Source of the DNA: Gammaproteobacteria bacterium 50_400_T64
GTDB taxonomy: Bacteria; Pseudomonadota; Gammaproteobacteria; Pseudomonadales; Porticoccaceae
Length of the DNA stretch: 64,000 bases
Assembly (NCBI GenBank): GCA_002162755.1
Contig: MAAS01000029.1
Coordinates: 363,705-427,704 of the forward strand
Direction: 5' to 3'
Shown here piece after piece: positions 36,560-45,904 of this stretch (position 1 is the first letter of the stretch; every line of letters starts with the position of its first letter). The position numbers and the translations under genes are program-made. The notes under the pieces were generated by a model. It had not been told where the DNA came from, did not search any database, and worked only from the letters and a program-made list of their open reading frames with translations.

Positions 36560-36775
36560 ATGATGCCGGTGTCATTGTGCGGAGGGCGCTACGCTGATTT
36601 TCTGATACTGGTGGATGACCCTTTCAAAAATGTGGAAGTGTTGTGTACCCTGAAAACGACTTATCGTGGCGGTATCGCCTATAATCTCTTGCAACTAATT
36701 GCGAATGCACCCCAGCAAGAGACCGATGGTTTGGCTTTAAGTTTATCTACAGCGTCTGCTTTAAGTGGACTTTAA
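36560..36775 (+). pseudogene. C-terminal fragment of an amidohydrolase
   Basis: GGRYADFLILVDDPFKNVEVL followed by KTTYRGGIAYN resembles the C-terminal beta-sandwich of metal-dependent amidohydrolases (typical pattern GKxADLxxLDxDPxxxxxxL and a short V-x-GG-x turn). The catalytic barrel is absent upstream, and the frame before it is interrupted. I regard it as a relic of a lost gene ahead of the alpha/beta hydrolase. Confidence 0.5.
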
Positions 36776-36838
36776 AGACGGAGCGGCAAGGGCTGGGCGG
36801 CATTTAACCACTATTTATATTGATACAGGAGTAGTAAC

Positions 36839-37789
36839 GTGAGCGCAGGAAAACGATTACCGGGTACACCGGAACCCATGCACCGCTGGCCGGGCGCCGA
36901 AGGCGTGACCATTGCGGGTGACTCATGGGGCGATCCCAAGGGGCCGTTAATATTATTGCAACACGGCGGTGGCCAGACTCGCCATGCCTGGAAGGGTGCG
37001 GGCGAAGCTCTGGGTGCTGCGGGCTATTACGCCGTGGCCTTCGATGCTCGTGGCCACGGTGATTCTGACTGGGCACCCGATGGCGTTTATGGCATGGATA
37101 TCATGGTTGAAGATTTAAAGTGTGTCATCGAAGCCCTCGGGGGGTCGCGCCCGGTGCTGGTTGGTGCCTCTATGGGTGGGGGCACCAGTTTGGTCGCCGC
37201 CGGTGAAGATCACATTGATGCGACGGCGTTGGTGATGGTTGATATCGCTCCGCAAATTGAACCCGAGGGAGTCGATAAAATTATGGCCTTTATGGGCCAG
37301 AAGCCTGAGGGTTTTAGCTCCTTGCAGGAAGTAGCCGATGCTATCGGTAGCTATCAGCCCCATCGTAAAGCGCCAAAAAACCTCAATGGTCTGGCGAAAA
37401 ATGTACGTGAGGGTGAAGACGGCAAGTATCGCTGGCATTGGGATCCCAAATTTCGCTCTATCCGCCGTGACATGAATAAGCGCAAAGAGCGGCTCGAGGC
37501 TTGTACCAGTAACTTGTCACTGCCGACATTGTTAGTACGCGGTGGTTTGTCCGATGTGCTTAGCGAAGAGGGTGCCCAGGGCTTTCTCAAGCTCTGCCCT
37601 CACAGTGAGTACGTTAATGTTACCGACGCCGGGCATATGGTGGCCGGTGATCGCAATGATGTGTTCGGTACGAGTGTTATTGATTTTCTGTCGCGCACGG
37701 TACCCATTGCGGGTGAGCCGGTGCAGAAAGCGCATGAAGTGCATCCTCATCACGAAGGGCCTCCTGGTGATACGGTTGATGTTCCCTGA
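36839..37789 (+). CDS. alpha/beta hydrolase
   Basis: A 316-residue serine hydrolase. HGGGQTRHAW (42-51) forms the oxyanion region, FDARGHGDSDW is at 68-78, and the nucleophile Ser111 is in GASMGGG. The acid Asp and the His are in RGGLSDVLSEEG and DAGHMVAGDRND near the C-terminus. The start is GTG with AGGAG upstream. Similar proteins act on peroxy or ester substrates; the substrate here is unknown. A strong terminator follows. Confidence 0.88.
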   Translation: MSAGKRLPGTPEPMHRWPGAEGVTIAGDSWGDPKGPLILLQHGGGQTRHAWKGAGEALGAAGYYAVAFDARGHGDSDWAPDGVYGMDIMVEDLKCVIEALGGSRPVLVGASMGGGTSLVAAGEDHIDATALVMVDIAPQIEPEGVDKIMAFMGQKPEGFSSLQEVADAIGSYQPHRKAPKNLNGLAKNVREGEDGKYRWHWDPKFRSIRRDMNKRKERLEACTSNLSLPTLLVRGGLSDVLSEEGAQGFLKLCPHSEYVNVTDAGHMVAGDRNDVFGTSVIDFLSRTVPIAGEPVQKAHEVHPHHEGPPGDTVDVP

Positions 37790-37830
37790 GGCAGGGCGCG
37801 GTGTGAAATGGGCTTGGCAGTGAGCCTGAC

Positions 37831-37858
37831 AAAAAAGCGGAGCGTGCTCCGCTTTTTT
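37831..37858. terminator. bidirectional rho-independent terminator
   Basis: AAAAAAGCGGAGC and GCTCCGCTTTTTT form a perfect 13-bp stem with a GT loop. A- and T-runs on both flanks allow function from either side. It closes the alpha/beta hydrolase transcript. Confidence 0.92.
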
Positions 37859-37977
37859 GTGTCTAGAGCTTAGTGGCCGACGGGTAAATAAAACGTTGTT
37901 ATTTAGGGCCCTTTATTCTCATTTAAGCGCCGATACCGAGAAAAACCACTTTAATGCAGCTATTTTTGTTATCGCGC

Positions 37978-38006
37978 TTGACACTAAGGGGCTGTGTTCA
38001 TAGAAT
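37978..38006 (+). promoter_or_regulatory. sigma-70 promoter of the tRNA-Glu/tRNA-Gly unit
   Basis: TTGACA at 37978-37983 and TAGAAT at 38001-38006, spaced 17 bp, followed by a GC-rich discriminator (GCGCGCC). The -10 plus discriminator TAGAATGCGC is identical to that of the tRNA-Val/tRNA-Asp promoter at 51666, consistent with stringent control. Confidence 0.85.
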
Positions 38007-38045
38007 GCGCGCCTCTTAAATGATTAGCTTGTTTGAGAGTGCCTC

Positions 38046-38121
38046 GTCCCGTTCGTCTAGAGGCCTAGGACACCGCCCTTTCACGGCGGTAACAGGGGTT
38101 CGACTCCCCTACGGGACGCCA
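38046..38121 (+). tRNA. tRNA-Glu (anticodon TTC)
   Basis: A 76-nt cloverleaf with a GTCCCGT/ACGGGAC acceptor stem, CCGCC/GGCGG anticodon stem around CTTTCAC, a GGTTCGA T-loop, and an encoded CCA end. Confidence 0.95.
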
Positions 38122-38124
38122 TTT

Positions 38125-38200
38125 GCGGGAATAGCTCAGTTGGTAGAGCGCAACCTTGCCAAGGTTGAGGTCGCCGGTTCGAACCCGGTTTCCCGCTCCA
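38125..38200 (+). tRNA. tRNA-Gly (anticodon GCC)
   Basis: Starts three bases after tRNA-Glu, so both come from one transcript. GCGGGAA acceptor, CAACC-TTGCCAA-GGTTG anticodon arm, GGTTCGAACC T-arm, CCA encoded. A short T-run follows the CCA. Confidence 0.95.
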
Positions 38201-38206
38201 TTTTTC

Positions 38207-38231
38207 CTCATTAGTCTTCCTGGCTAATGAG
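38207..38231. repeat. inverted repeat downstream of the tRNAs
   Basis: CTCATTAG (38207-38214) and CTAATGAG (38224-38231) form an 8-bp stem with a 9-nt loop. No T-run follows; it may help stop transcription of the tRNA unit or protect its 3' end. The rest of the gap to 38470 shows nothing else. Confidence 0.4.
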
Positions 38232-38469
38232 TCGCAGGTGGCTCTGCATAGCGACTACTCTTTAAATAGTAGAGCGCTTCTTTTTTTACCGCTGTTTTTA
38301 TCTCGAATAAAATCCCTTCGTCCCATCGATAGGGTTTAGTTCGGTCTGCCGCTAGAAATTTACCTGTCGCCTCGAAAAGCACTGCCAGTACCCTTATAAT
38401 TGAACGTCATGCCCAGACTGAGCGTCAATTTCGCCGGGTAATGTTTTTGCTCTGCAAGCCGGTATTGAA

Positions 38470-39432
38470 ATGAATAGTGAACTTCCCGCTCTCTGTATTA
38501 AAGGTCTGACCAAGGTCTACGACAACGGCTTTCAAGCGCTGAAGGGTGTCGACCTAGATGTCATGCCCGGTGATTTCTTTGCTCTGCTTGGCCCCAATGG
38601 AGCCGGCAAATCGACCATCATCGGCATTATTAGTTCGTTGGTGCGAAAGACCACAGGTTCTGTTGCCGTCTTTGGCCACGATATTGACCAGGACTTCCCC
38701 CGCGCTAAAAAAGATGTCGGCGTGGTGCCTCAGGAATTCAATTTTAATCAGTTTGAAAAGGTGTTCGATATTGTCGTCACCCAGGCGGGTTATTACGGCC
38801 TACCGCGCAAAGTGGCTGAACAGCGCGCGGAAAAATATTTGCGCCGGCTCGGTTTGTGGGACAAACAGGATCAACGCTCGCGCATGCTCTCTGGCGGTAT
38901 GAAACGCCGCTTGATGATTGCCCGTGCGCTGGTACACGAGCCGCGCCTGCTGATTCTCGATGAACCCACCGCCGGTGTCGATATCGAACTGCGACGCTCT
39001 CTGTGGGACTTCCTGCGGGAGATTAACGAGCAGGGCACAACGATTATCCTTACCACCCACTATCTGGAAGAGGCCGAGAGCCTGTGTCGCCGCATCGCGA
39101 TTATTGACCAGGGACTCATCACTCAGAACACCACGACACGAGAACTATTGTCCCAGCTCGATAAGGAGGTGTTTGTGATTGATACTCAGGAGGTGCTTAA
39201 CACCTGCCCACAACTTGATGGTTATGCAACGGCATTAATCGACAGCCACAGCTTTGAAGTGGTGGTTGAAAAAGGCCAGTCACTGAACGACGTGTTTGCG
39301 CCGCTCACGGTTCAGGGTATACACGTCAGTAGTCTGCGCAATAAAGCGAATCGACTTGAGGAGTTGTTTTTGTCATTAGTGAATGGTGGCTCGGGGCAAA
39401 GTGAGAGCGTGTCAGCGGAGGACAGCGAATGA
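38470..39432 (+). CDS. ABC-2 type exporter, ATP-binding subunit
   Basis: A 320-residue ATPase of the YadG type. Walker A GPNGAGKST is at about 41-49, signature LSGGMKRRL near 140, Walker B LLILDEPTAGVD, and the H-loop in TTHYLEEAE. A C-terminal extension of about 90 residues is usual for this group. It overlaps the permease gene by four bases (ATGA). Confidence 0.92.
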   Translation: MNSELPALCIKGLTKVYDNGFQALKGVDLDVMPGDFFALLGPNGAGKSTIIGIISSLVRKTTGSVAVFGHDIDQDFPRAKKDVGVVPQEFNFNQFEKVFDIVVTQAGYYGLPRKVAEQRAEKYLRRLGLWDKQDQRSRMLSGGMKRRLMIARALVHEPRLLILDEPTAGVDIELRRSLWDFLREINEQGTTIILTTHYLEEAESLCRRIAIIDQGLITQNTTTRELLSQLDKEVFVIDTQEVLNTCPQLDGYATALIDSHSFEVVVEKGQSLNDVFAPLTVQGIHVSSLRNKANRLEELFLSLVNGGSGQSESVSAEDSE

Positions 39433-40202
39433 GTGCTCGCGAGCAGTGGATCGCCTTTATGACGCTGATGGTGAAAGAAATTCGCCGTTTTTCCCGAATC
39501 TGGCAACAGACGCTATTACCCCCGGCGATTACGATTGCCCTTTATTTCGTGATTTTCGGCACCTTGATCGGCCCGCGTATTGGCACAATGTCTGGCTTTA
39601 CTTATATGGAATTTGTGGTGCCCGGCTTAATTATGCTGGCGGTAATCACTAATTCTTTTGGCAATGTGGTGTCGTCTTTTTTTGGCAGTAAATTTGCCGG
39701 CAATATTGAAGAGCTACTGGTTTCGCCAACCCCGAATTACATTATTCTTGCGGGCTACGTACTGGGTGGCGTGACTCGTGGTTTGACGGTGGGCTTTATT
39801 GTGACGCTTCTGTCCTTGTTTTTTACAAAGCTACAAATTCAACACCTGGGGGTCACTATCGGCGTAGTGATAATGACCTCAATATTATTTTCATTGGCCG
39901 GCTTAATTAATGCGGTTTACGCCAAAAATTTTGATGATATCTCAATTATTCCCACCTTTGTTTTAACGCCCTTAACCTACCTGGGTGGTGTTTTTTATTC
40001 AGTGAGTTTATTGCCAGAGTTCTGGCAAAAGGTTTCACTGTTAAATCCTGTTCTTTATATGGTGAATGCCTTTCGTTACGGTTTGTTGGGGGTGTCAGAT
40101 ATCCACGTCGGCTGGGCATTTTTAATGCTGTCGGTATTTATTGCCGGGCTATTTTTGTTCGCCCTGCACCTGCTTAAAAATGGTAAAAACCTGCGTTCCT
40201 GA
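39429..40202 (+). CDS. ABC-2 type exporter, permease subunit
   Basis: A 257-residue membrane protein of the YadH type with six hydrophobic helices. MEFVVPGLIMLAVITNSF and the late TFVLTPLTYLGGVFYSVSLLP segment are typical of ABC-2 permeases. It forms the exporter with the preceding ATPase; the substrate is unknown. Its stop overlaps the queF start by one base. Confidence 0.92.
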   Translation: MSAREQWIAFMTLMVKEIRRFSRIWQQTLLPPAITIALYFVIFGTLIGPRIGTMSGFTYMEFVVPGLIMLAVITNSFGNVVSSFFGSKFAGNIEELLVSPTPNYIILAGYVLGGVTRGLTVGFIVTLLSLFFTKLQIQHLGVTIGVVIMTSILFSLAGLINAVYAKNFDDISIIPTFVLTPLTYLGGVFYSVSLLPEFWQKVSLLNPVLYMVNAFRYGLLGVSDIHVGWAFLMLSVFIAGLFLFALHLLKNGKNLRS

Positions 40203-41080
40203 TGATGACTGACGATATTAATAATCTCGCAAATACTACGGACACAGCGCTCGGCAAGGCGGTAGATTACCCCTCCGCCTATGCGCCAGAATTACTGTTT
40301 GCCATTCCTCGGGCTGCGGGTCGTACTGAACTGGGTCTTTCTCTCGGTCATGAAGTCGACGATGTGTTGCCCTTTGCGGGCGAGGATATGTGGACGGCCT
40401 ATGAAATAAGTTGGTGTAATTTTCAGGGTAAGCCACAGGTCGTTGTCGGCGAATTTATATTGCCCTGTGATTCGCCCTTTATCGTCGAGTCTAAATCCCT
40501 AAAGCTTTATCTTAACTCTCTCAATCAGCATCGCTTTGTGTCACTGCAGGCGGCGAGACAAACCATCGCCGATGATTTAAGCCGTGTAGCCGGCTCGCCA
40601 GTTGTTGTGCAGCTTTACAGTATCGACGAATACGCCCGCAAAGGTTTGACGGTATTTGGCGGGCAGTGCCTGGATGAGTTGGATGTGGACTGTTCTGTTT
40701 ATCAACCCGATGCAGATTTATTGAAGCTTGCTGATAGTATTAAAAGCAGCGATGAGCCCGTCGGTGAAACCCTGTACAGCCATTTAATGAAATCCAATTG
40801 CCCTGTGACCGGCCAGCCTGACTGGGCGACAATTGTTGTGCGCTACAGAGGGCGGCCAATTTGCCACCACAGTTTGCTACGCTATATCGTGTCATACCGC
40901 GAGCATCAAGGCTTTCACGAACACTGTGTAGAAAGGGTATTTCTCGACATTCTCAAGCGCTGCCAGCCCTCGAGCCTGGTGGTGAGTGCACGCTATACGC
41001 GCAGGGGTGGGCTTGATATTAATCCGACGCGAACCCTAGGCAGTGAATCTGTCGACTGGGCGCGCACGGGTCGGCAATAA
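40202..41080 (+). CDS. queF: NADPH-dependent 7-cyano-7-deazaguanine reductase
   Basis: Reduces preQ0 to preQ1 in queuosine synthesis. At 292 residues it is the long, two-domain form found in gammaproteobacteria. The substrate-binding ESKSLKLYLNS is at 96-106, the thioimide-forming Cys200 is in KSNCPVTGQPDWAT, with Asp207 beside it. It is packed between the exporter permease (TGATG overlap) and epmC (abutting). The other queuosine gene in the window is queD at 51205. Confidence 0.96.
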   Translation: MMTDDINNLANTTDTALGKAVDYPSAYAPELLFAIPRAAGRTELGLSLGHEVDDVLPFAGEDMWTAYEISWCNFQGKPQVVVGEFILPCDSPFIVESKSLKLYLNSLNQHRFVSLQAARQTIADDLSRVAGSPVVVQLYSIDEYARKGLTVFGGQCLDELDVDCSVYQPDADLLKLADSIKSSDEPVGETLYSHLMKSNCPVTGQPDWATIVVRYRGRPICHHSLLRYIVSYREHQGFHEHCVERVFLDILKRCQPSSLVVSARYTRRGGLDINPTRTLGSESVDWARTGRQ

Positions 41081-41689
41081 ATGACATCGCTACAAGTCGC
41101 TATTCAGCTCACCCCTCAACCCACGCCAGCTCATTGTAGTGTTGATCTTGAAACACTGTTTAAGCAGTGTTTTTACAAGGATTATCAAACTCTGTTAATC
41201 GGCGGGGCTGACGAACCTTTGTACCGCCCGGCATTTTCAGCGGATAAACCCCACTGTCTTTTTTATCGTGCCGATTATTTCGCTAGCGCCCTGCATGAAA
41301 TTGCCCACTGGTGCATTGCCGGTGTCGAACGTCGCCAACAGGAAGACTGGGGTTACTGGTATTGCTCCGATGGTCGCAGCCCGGAGCAGCAGAGGGCCTT
41401 TGAATCTGTTGAAGTTAAACCCCAGGCAGTTGAGTGGATGTTATCCGTTGCCGCAGGTGCGCCTTTTCGTATTAGTCGTGATAATTTATTGGGCTTGGGT
41501 AATAAGGTAGAAGAGGGTGATACTTTCAAAAGTACAGTTGCGACTCAAGTACAGTGCTATCGACAAGGTGCTTTACCGTCTCGCGCCCAGCAGTTCTTTT
41601 TAGCTTTGAGTGAACGCTACGGTAGCGTTGAGCCTCTGGCGGATAGGCACTACACCCTCGATGCACTACAGGGGTGTAAACAGCAATGA
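41081..41689 (+). CDS. epmC: elongation factor P hydroxylase
   Basis: Hydroxylates the beta-lysyl-lysine of EF-P, the final step of the EpmABC pathway. It is 202 residues long. ALHEIAHWCIAGVERR near residues 70-85 is the HExxH-like metal motif of the YfcM family, with EVKPQAVEW following. The epmA and epmB genes are not in the window. It starts immediately after queF and overlaps pdxB by four bases. Confidence 0.92.
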   Translation: MTSLQVAIQLTPQPTPAHCSVDLETLFKQCFYKDYQTLLIGGADEPLYRPAFSADKPHCLFYRADYFASALHEIAHWCIAGVERRQQEDWGYWYCSDGRSPEQQRAFESVEVKPQAVEWMLSVAAGAPFRISRDNLLGLGNKVEEGDTFKSTVATQVQCYRQGALPSRAQQFFLALSERYGSVEPLADRHYTLDALQGCKQQ

Positions 41690-42822
41690 AAATTATTGCC
41701 GATGAAAATATGAGTGCCGTGCGCGAGACTTTCGCTCCCTATGGCGAAGTGGAGACAATGGCAGGCCGCGTTATGACTACGGCCAGTGTGGCTGCTGCGG
41801 ATATCTTATTAGTGCGTTCGGTGACGAATGTGGATGCGCAATTACTCGAGGGTAGCCGGGTTAAATTTGTCGGCTCGGCGACCATCGGTACCGACCATAT
41901 TGATCTTGGCTATCTACAGGAAAAAGGTATTCATTTTGCCCATGCGCCGGGCTGTAATGCCGAGGCCGTAGTGCAGTATATGTTTTCGGTTTTCTGCACC
42001 CTTGAGCCCGAGTGGCGCAATAAAAACATAGGCATTATCGGTTGCGGTAATGTGGGTGGGCGGCTCGTTAATCGTTTAAGAGCTTTGGGCGTGGCCTGTC
42101 AGGTCTATGATCCTTTTTTAAATGACAGTGAATGTTCTTCGTTGTCAGATTTACAAACCGTGCTCAGTGCCGAGATCATCTGCCTGCACACTCCGTTGAC
42201 GCGAGACGGCCCGTTTCCGACCCAGCACATGATTAATCGCCAGGTCTTAGAGCGATGCATTCGTCCGGGTGCGTTGTTGATCAATGCGGGTCGTGGTGCT
42301 GTTATCGACAATGGCGCATTACTCGCCCACCTTCAGGGTGGTGCTGATTTAAATGTGGTGCTCGATGTTTGGGAAGGCGAACCGGATATCAATCGGGAGC
42401 TGTTGCAAGCGGTCAATCTGGCGACACCTCATATTGCAGGCTATAGCCTCGAAGGTCGGTTGCGGGGAACGCTGATGGTGCGCGATGGCATGTGTCGCCA
42501 TCTTGGGCTGGCAGTTGAAGGTTCCACGGATGGTTTATTCACAGCAGAGACTGTGGAGCACCACGGATTAATCCCTCTTGCGCAGGGGCAGGGCCTCGAT
42601 GATGCTGTTTTAGCGTCCTATCCAATAGCTGAAGACGACAGGCAAATGCGTAGTGTACTTATTGGCAGCGGTGCTGAAGGCAGTAAAGGTGTGGGCACCT
42701 GGTTTGACGGGCTGCGCAAGCACTATGCTCAGCGCCGCGAGTTTAGCCACTACGCGGTGAGTGGCGCGGGTGTGCAGAGCTGTCATACAGAGCTTGAGCT
42801 GCTGGGTTTTAAAACCGGCTAG
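41686..42822 (+). CDS. pdxB: erythronate-4-phosphate dehydrogenase
   Basis: Second step of the DXP-independent pyridoxal phosphate pathway; oxidises 4-phosphoerythronate. It is 378 residues long. MKIIADENMSAVRETFAPYGEV, GSATIGTDHID, GIIGCGNVGGRL (Rossmann) and INAGRGAVID with the catalytic Arg are all family-specific. A C-terminal dimerisation domain from about 290 separates it from other 2-hydroxyacid dehydrogenases. It is the last gene of the queF-epmC-pdxB run. Confidence 0.96.
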   Translation: MKIIADENMSAVRETFAPYGEVETMAGRVMTTASVAAADILLVRSVTNVDAQLLEGSRVKFVGSATIGTDHIDLGYLQEKGIHFAHAPGCNAEAVVQYMFSVFCTLEPEWRNKNIGIIGCGNVGGRLVNRLRALGVACQVYDPFLNDSECSSLSDLQTVLSAEIICLHTPLTRDGPFPTQHMINRQVLERCIRPGALLINAGRGAVIDNGALLAHLQGGADLNVVLDVWEGEPDINRELLQAVNLATPHIAGYSLEGRLRGTLMVRDGMCRHLGLAVEGSTDGLFTAETVEHHGLIPLAQGQGLDDAVLASYPIAEDDRQMRSVLIGSGAEGSKGVGTWFDGLRKHYAQRREFSHYAVSGAGVQSCHTELELLGFKTG

Positions 42823-42900
42823 CTAACGAGTCTTTTTAGAGCGTGATTTTGCGTTAACGACACGAACTATCGATGAACGATGTAAAAGGCGCTGGCTTAC

Positions 42901-43068
42901 TTAGTGCGTTTTATCATTTTTCTGTGAGGAGGGCTCAAGCGCATTGCAGGCCTTTTCAATCATCTCATCGGTGATGGGCGTCTCACTGCCATCGGGGTTA
43001 ATAACGGTAGCGCCATCAAAATTGAGTGGGCCAATTTCACGTTTTTTTATCGGGGTTTCTTTATTCAT
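42901..43068 (-). CDS. small hypothetical protein, 55 residues
   Basis: A minus-strand frame, ATG at 43066-43068 with AAGGGA upstream and stop at 42901-42903. The product is soluble, with a positively charged N-terminus (ETPIKKREIGPLNFDG), a short beta-turn (VINPDGSETPIT), and a C-terminal helix. I do not recognise the family. The coding pattern and ribosome binding site favour a real gene. It is 94 bp downstream of alaA on the same strand and may be co-transcribed. Confidence 0.65.
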   Translation of the reverse strand: MNKETPIKKREIGPLNFDGATVINPDGSETPITDEMIEKACNALEPSSQKNDKTH

Positions 43069-43162
43069 TGTCTACGTCCCTTGTGCAATATGTTCGGTAA
43101 TTGATGACTGAAAATAGCACAGCTTTATGACAATAAAAATTAATCTGGGTGGCTCCGGTTTA

Positions 43163-44380
43163 CTACTCCCCCCGTATCCGCTCCAAAAAGCGTTCCAGTC
43201 GCTCGATGGCATCGTTTAGCTCATGCTCGCGGGGCAGGAAGACAATACGAAAATGCTGGGTGTCATCCCAGTTAAAGGCGCTGCCCTGCACCAGTAGCAT
43301 TTTTTCCTGTAGAAGTAGGTCGAGCACGAATTGCTCATCGTCGATAATGGAGTAAACCGCCGGGTCGAGTTTGGGGAAGAGATAGAGGGCACCCTTGGGT
43401 TTTACACAGCTAACACCGGGAATGGCGGTGAGCTTTTCCCAGGCGAGATTGCGTTGTTCGTAGAAGCGGCCGCCTTCGCGCACCATGTCGTCGATGGTCT
43501 GCTGGCCGCCGAGAGCCGTTTGAATGGCGTACATGGCGGGTACGTTGGCGCAGAGGCGCATGGAAGCAAGCATCTCCATACCTTGAATATAGCTGCGGGC
43601 GCGGTGTTTGGCACCACTGGCGACTAGCCAGCCAGAGCGAAAACCGGCCAGGCGGTAATTTTTCGACAGGCCGTTAAAGGTAATGAAGAGGATGTCATCG
43701 GCGAGGCTGGCCATAGGATGATGCACCGCGCCGTCGTAGAGAATGCGGTCATAAATTTCATCGGCAAACATCACCAGATCGTTCACTCGGGCAAGTTCGA
43801 TAATTTGCTGGAGGATATCTTTACTGTACACCGCCCCGGTCGGGTTATTGGGGTTAATGACCACAATGCCCTTGGTGTTGGGGGTGATTTTACTGACCAT
43901 ATCGTCGAGATCGGGTTGCCAGTCGTTGGATTCATCGCAACGGTAATGCACGGCTTTACCACCGGCGAGGGTCACGGCGGCTGTCCACAGGGGGTAGTCG
44001 GGGGAGGGGATGAGTATTTCATCGCCATCATTCAGCAGGGCCTGCATGGCCATGACGATCAGTTCGCTGACGCCGTTGCCGAGGATAATGTCGTCAATGT
44101 CGACATTGGCGATGCCCTGAATCTGGCAGCGCTGCATTACCGCTTTACGAGCACTGAAGATGCCTTTGGAGTGGCTGTAGCCCTGGGCTTCAACCAGGTT
44201 GAGAATCACATCCTGAATAATTTCGTCGGGGGCTTCAAAACCAAAGGGCGCGGGGTTGCCGATATTCAGTTTGAGAATACGGTGGCCTTCTTCTTCAAGC
44301 CGGTGAGCCTGGTCGAGCACCGGCCCACGAATGTCGTAACAAACATTGTCTAATTTGGTAGACTTTTGAATATGCCTCAT
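43163..44380 (-). CDS. alaA: alanine transaminase (PLP-dependent aminotransferase)
   Basis: Interconverts pyruvate/glutamate and alanine/2-oxoglutarate. It is 405 residues long, the size of E. coli AlaA. The PLP lysine is Lys240 in NGLSKNYRLAGFRSGW, with INPNNPTGAVY and FADEIYDRILYDG upstream. The opening SxKLxNVCYDIRGPVL is characteristic of AlaA. It is divergent from msrB across 141 bp, which must hold both promoters. Confidence 0.94.
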   Translation of the reverse strand: MRHIQKSTKLDNVCYDIRGPVLDQAHRLEEEGHRILKLNIGNPAPFGFEAPDEIIQDVILNLVEAQGYSHSKGIFSARKAVMQRCQIQGIANVDIDDIILGNGVSELIVMAMQALLNDGDEILIPSPDYPLWTAAVTLAGGKAVHYRCDESNDWQPDLDDMVSKITPNTKGIVVINPNNPTGAVYSKDILQQIIELARVNDLVMFADEIYDRILYDGAVHHPMASLADDILFITFNGLSKNYRLAGFRSGWLVASGAKHRARSYIQGMEMLASMRLCANVPAMYAIQTALGGQQTIDDMVREGGRFYEQRNLAWEKLTAIPGVSCVKPKGALYLFPKLDPAVYSIIDDEQFVLDLLLQEKMLLVQGSAFNWDDTQHFRIVFLPREHELNDAIERLERFLERIRGE

Positions 44381-44521
44381 GCGAGTTGCTTCCAGACGAA
44401 TGATAAAGTAGTTAAGTTTTGAACCGAGGGTGAATTGTAGCGTATTGTCTGCGACTGCAGGCGCTTAGCAGGGCGGAGACTTTAACAAATTGAGAAAAAC
44501 AAACTAAGAGAAATAAAGACC

Positions 44522-44929
44522 ATGACAGACTGGAAAGAGAAAGATGAAGACTATTGGCGCGACAAGTTGAGCGCCGAACAATTTGAAATTTGTCGCGAGA
44601 AGGGTACGGAAAGGCCTTTCACGGGTGAGTATTACACCGAAACATCGCCCGGTAACTATGTGTGTGCCTGCTGCGAAAATACATTATTTGAGTCTGACGC
44701 CAAGTACGATTCTGGCAGCGGCTGGCCGAGCTTTTTTGCACTGGCTGATCAGAAAAGTATCGATACCGAGACGGATGTTTCTCGCGGTATGGAGCGCACC
44801 GAAATTATGTGTTCCCACTGCGGTAGCCATTTGGGGCACGTTTTTCCCGATGGACCGAAACCCACGGGCCTACGTTACTGCGTTAACTCTTTGTCATTGA
44901 AGTTTGAGCCAGACGCTGACGAGAGTTAA
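44522..44929 (+). CDS. msrB: peptide-methionine (R)-S-oxide reductase
   Basis: Repairs oxidised methionine in proteins. It is 135 residues long. The structural zinc cysteines 48/51 (YVCACC) and 97/100 (CSHC) and the catalytic Cys120 (RYCVNS) are present, with SGWPSFF and [10 protein letters not shown] between. It precedes the DUF1499 gene with overlapping stop and start codons. Confidence 0.95.
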   Translation: MTDWKEKDEDYWRDKLSAEQFEICREKGTERPFTGEYYTETSPGNYVCACCENTLFESDAKYDSGSGWPSFFALADQKSIDTETDVSRGMERTEIMCSHCGSHLGHVFPDGPKPTGLRYCVNSLSLKFEPDADES

Positions 44930-45697
44930 TTGCAGGTGATCGGTTTTGCCACTCTGATGAGCCTGGTATTTGTGCTCGTCGGCGCTTTGAGTATACGTTT
45001 CGGGGTACTACCGTTTGGCCTTAGTTTTGCGACTTATGGTTTGGGTCTCGTTGGCTGTGCGATGTTGGTGGCAGCAGCCGGGGCGTTGATTGCTCGACGA
45101 CTGGCAAGAAAGCAGGCTTTAGCAAAACTGCCGCTTTACCTGGTTCTTTGTTTTTTGCCGGTAGCTATAGTCGTCAATCAGATTGGCCTGGCGGGTTTTC
45201 AGGCACCACCCATTCACGATATTAGTACTGACCTCGCAAACCCTCCGGTTTTTGTTTTCGCTCAGGTTGATAGAGGGCCGGGCGAGAACAGTCTCGATCA
45301 CGAGGGAGAGGTGCTGGCTGAACAGCAGCGCCAGGGCTATCCGCAATTGACATCACTGCATTTATCGGCGAGTAAAATCGATATCTGGGCTGCAGTCATG
45401 ACAGTGATCGTTAAAAATAATTGGCACGTGTTGGGAGAGGATAGAGCACAGGGTCATATTGAAGCTGTGGCCATCACGCGGATGATGGGTTTTACCGATG
45501 ATATTGTGATTCGTATTAGCACTGATGTTGATGATGAAAATACCAGTGATAATGTGAGCAGTGAGAAATCATCAGCAAGCAAAGGTGTTGTCGTTGATAT
45601 GCGCTCGGTGTCGCGGGTTGGCGTTTCTGACCTGGGTGCAAATGCGGCGCGAATCGAAAGCTTTTTCAAGGCATTGCAAAACCAACTGAAAAATTAA
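44930..45697 (+). CDS. DUF1499 protein with N-terminal membrane helices
   Basis: A 255-residue protein: two or three hydrophobic helices in residues 1-95, then a soluble DUF1499 domain. The helices include AAAGALIARRLARKQALAKLPLYLVLCFLP. The domain contains IEAVAITRMMGFTDDIVIRI and RSVSRVGVSDLGANAARI, both typical. The start is probably the TTG right after the msrB stop or the GTG at 44936. Function unknown; msrB coupling suggests a stress role. Confidence 0.75.
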   Translation: MQVIGFATLMSLVFVLVGALSIRFGVLPFGLSFATYGLGLVGCAMLVAAAGALIARRLARKQALAKLPLYLVLCFLPVAIVVNQIGLAGFQAPPIHDISTDLANPPVFVFAQVDRGPGENSLDHEGEVLAEQQRQGYPQLTSLHLSASKIDIWAAVMTVIVKNNWHVLGEDRAQGHIEAVAITRMMGFTDDIVIRISTDVDDENTSDNVSSEKSSASKGVVVDMRSVSRVGVSDLGANAARIESFFKALQNQLKN

Positions 45698-45904
45698 TGC
45701 TTATTAAGTAATTATCGTCAATCATCGAATCACTGCTAAATAATTAATAAAAAGTATTATAAAAAATAATTAGTAATACCAGGTCATTAAAGATAAATAG
45801 ACTTTTGTCTAACGCGCCCCGTTATTTTTGTACTGTCTCTACACTTAAAGTTCAGAGTTTACTTAATTATTAATCCCAATTTTAAATCTAAAGGAAATGA
45901 TGAA

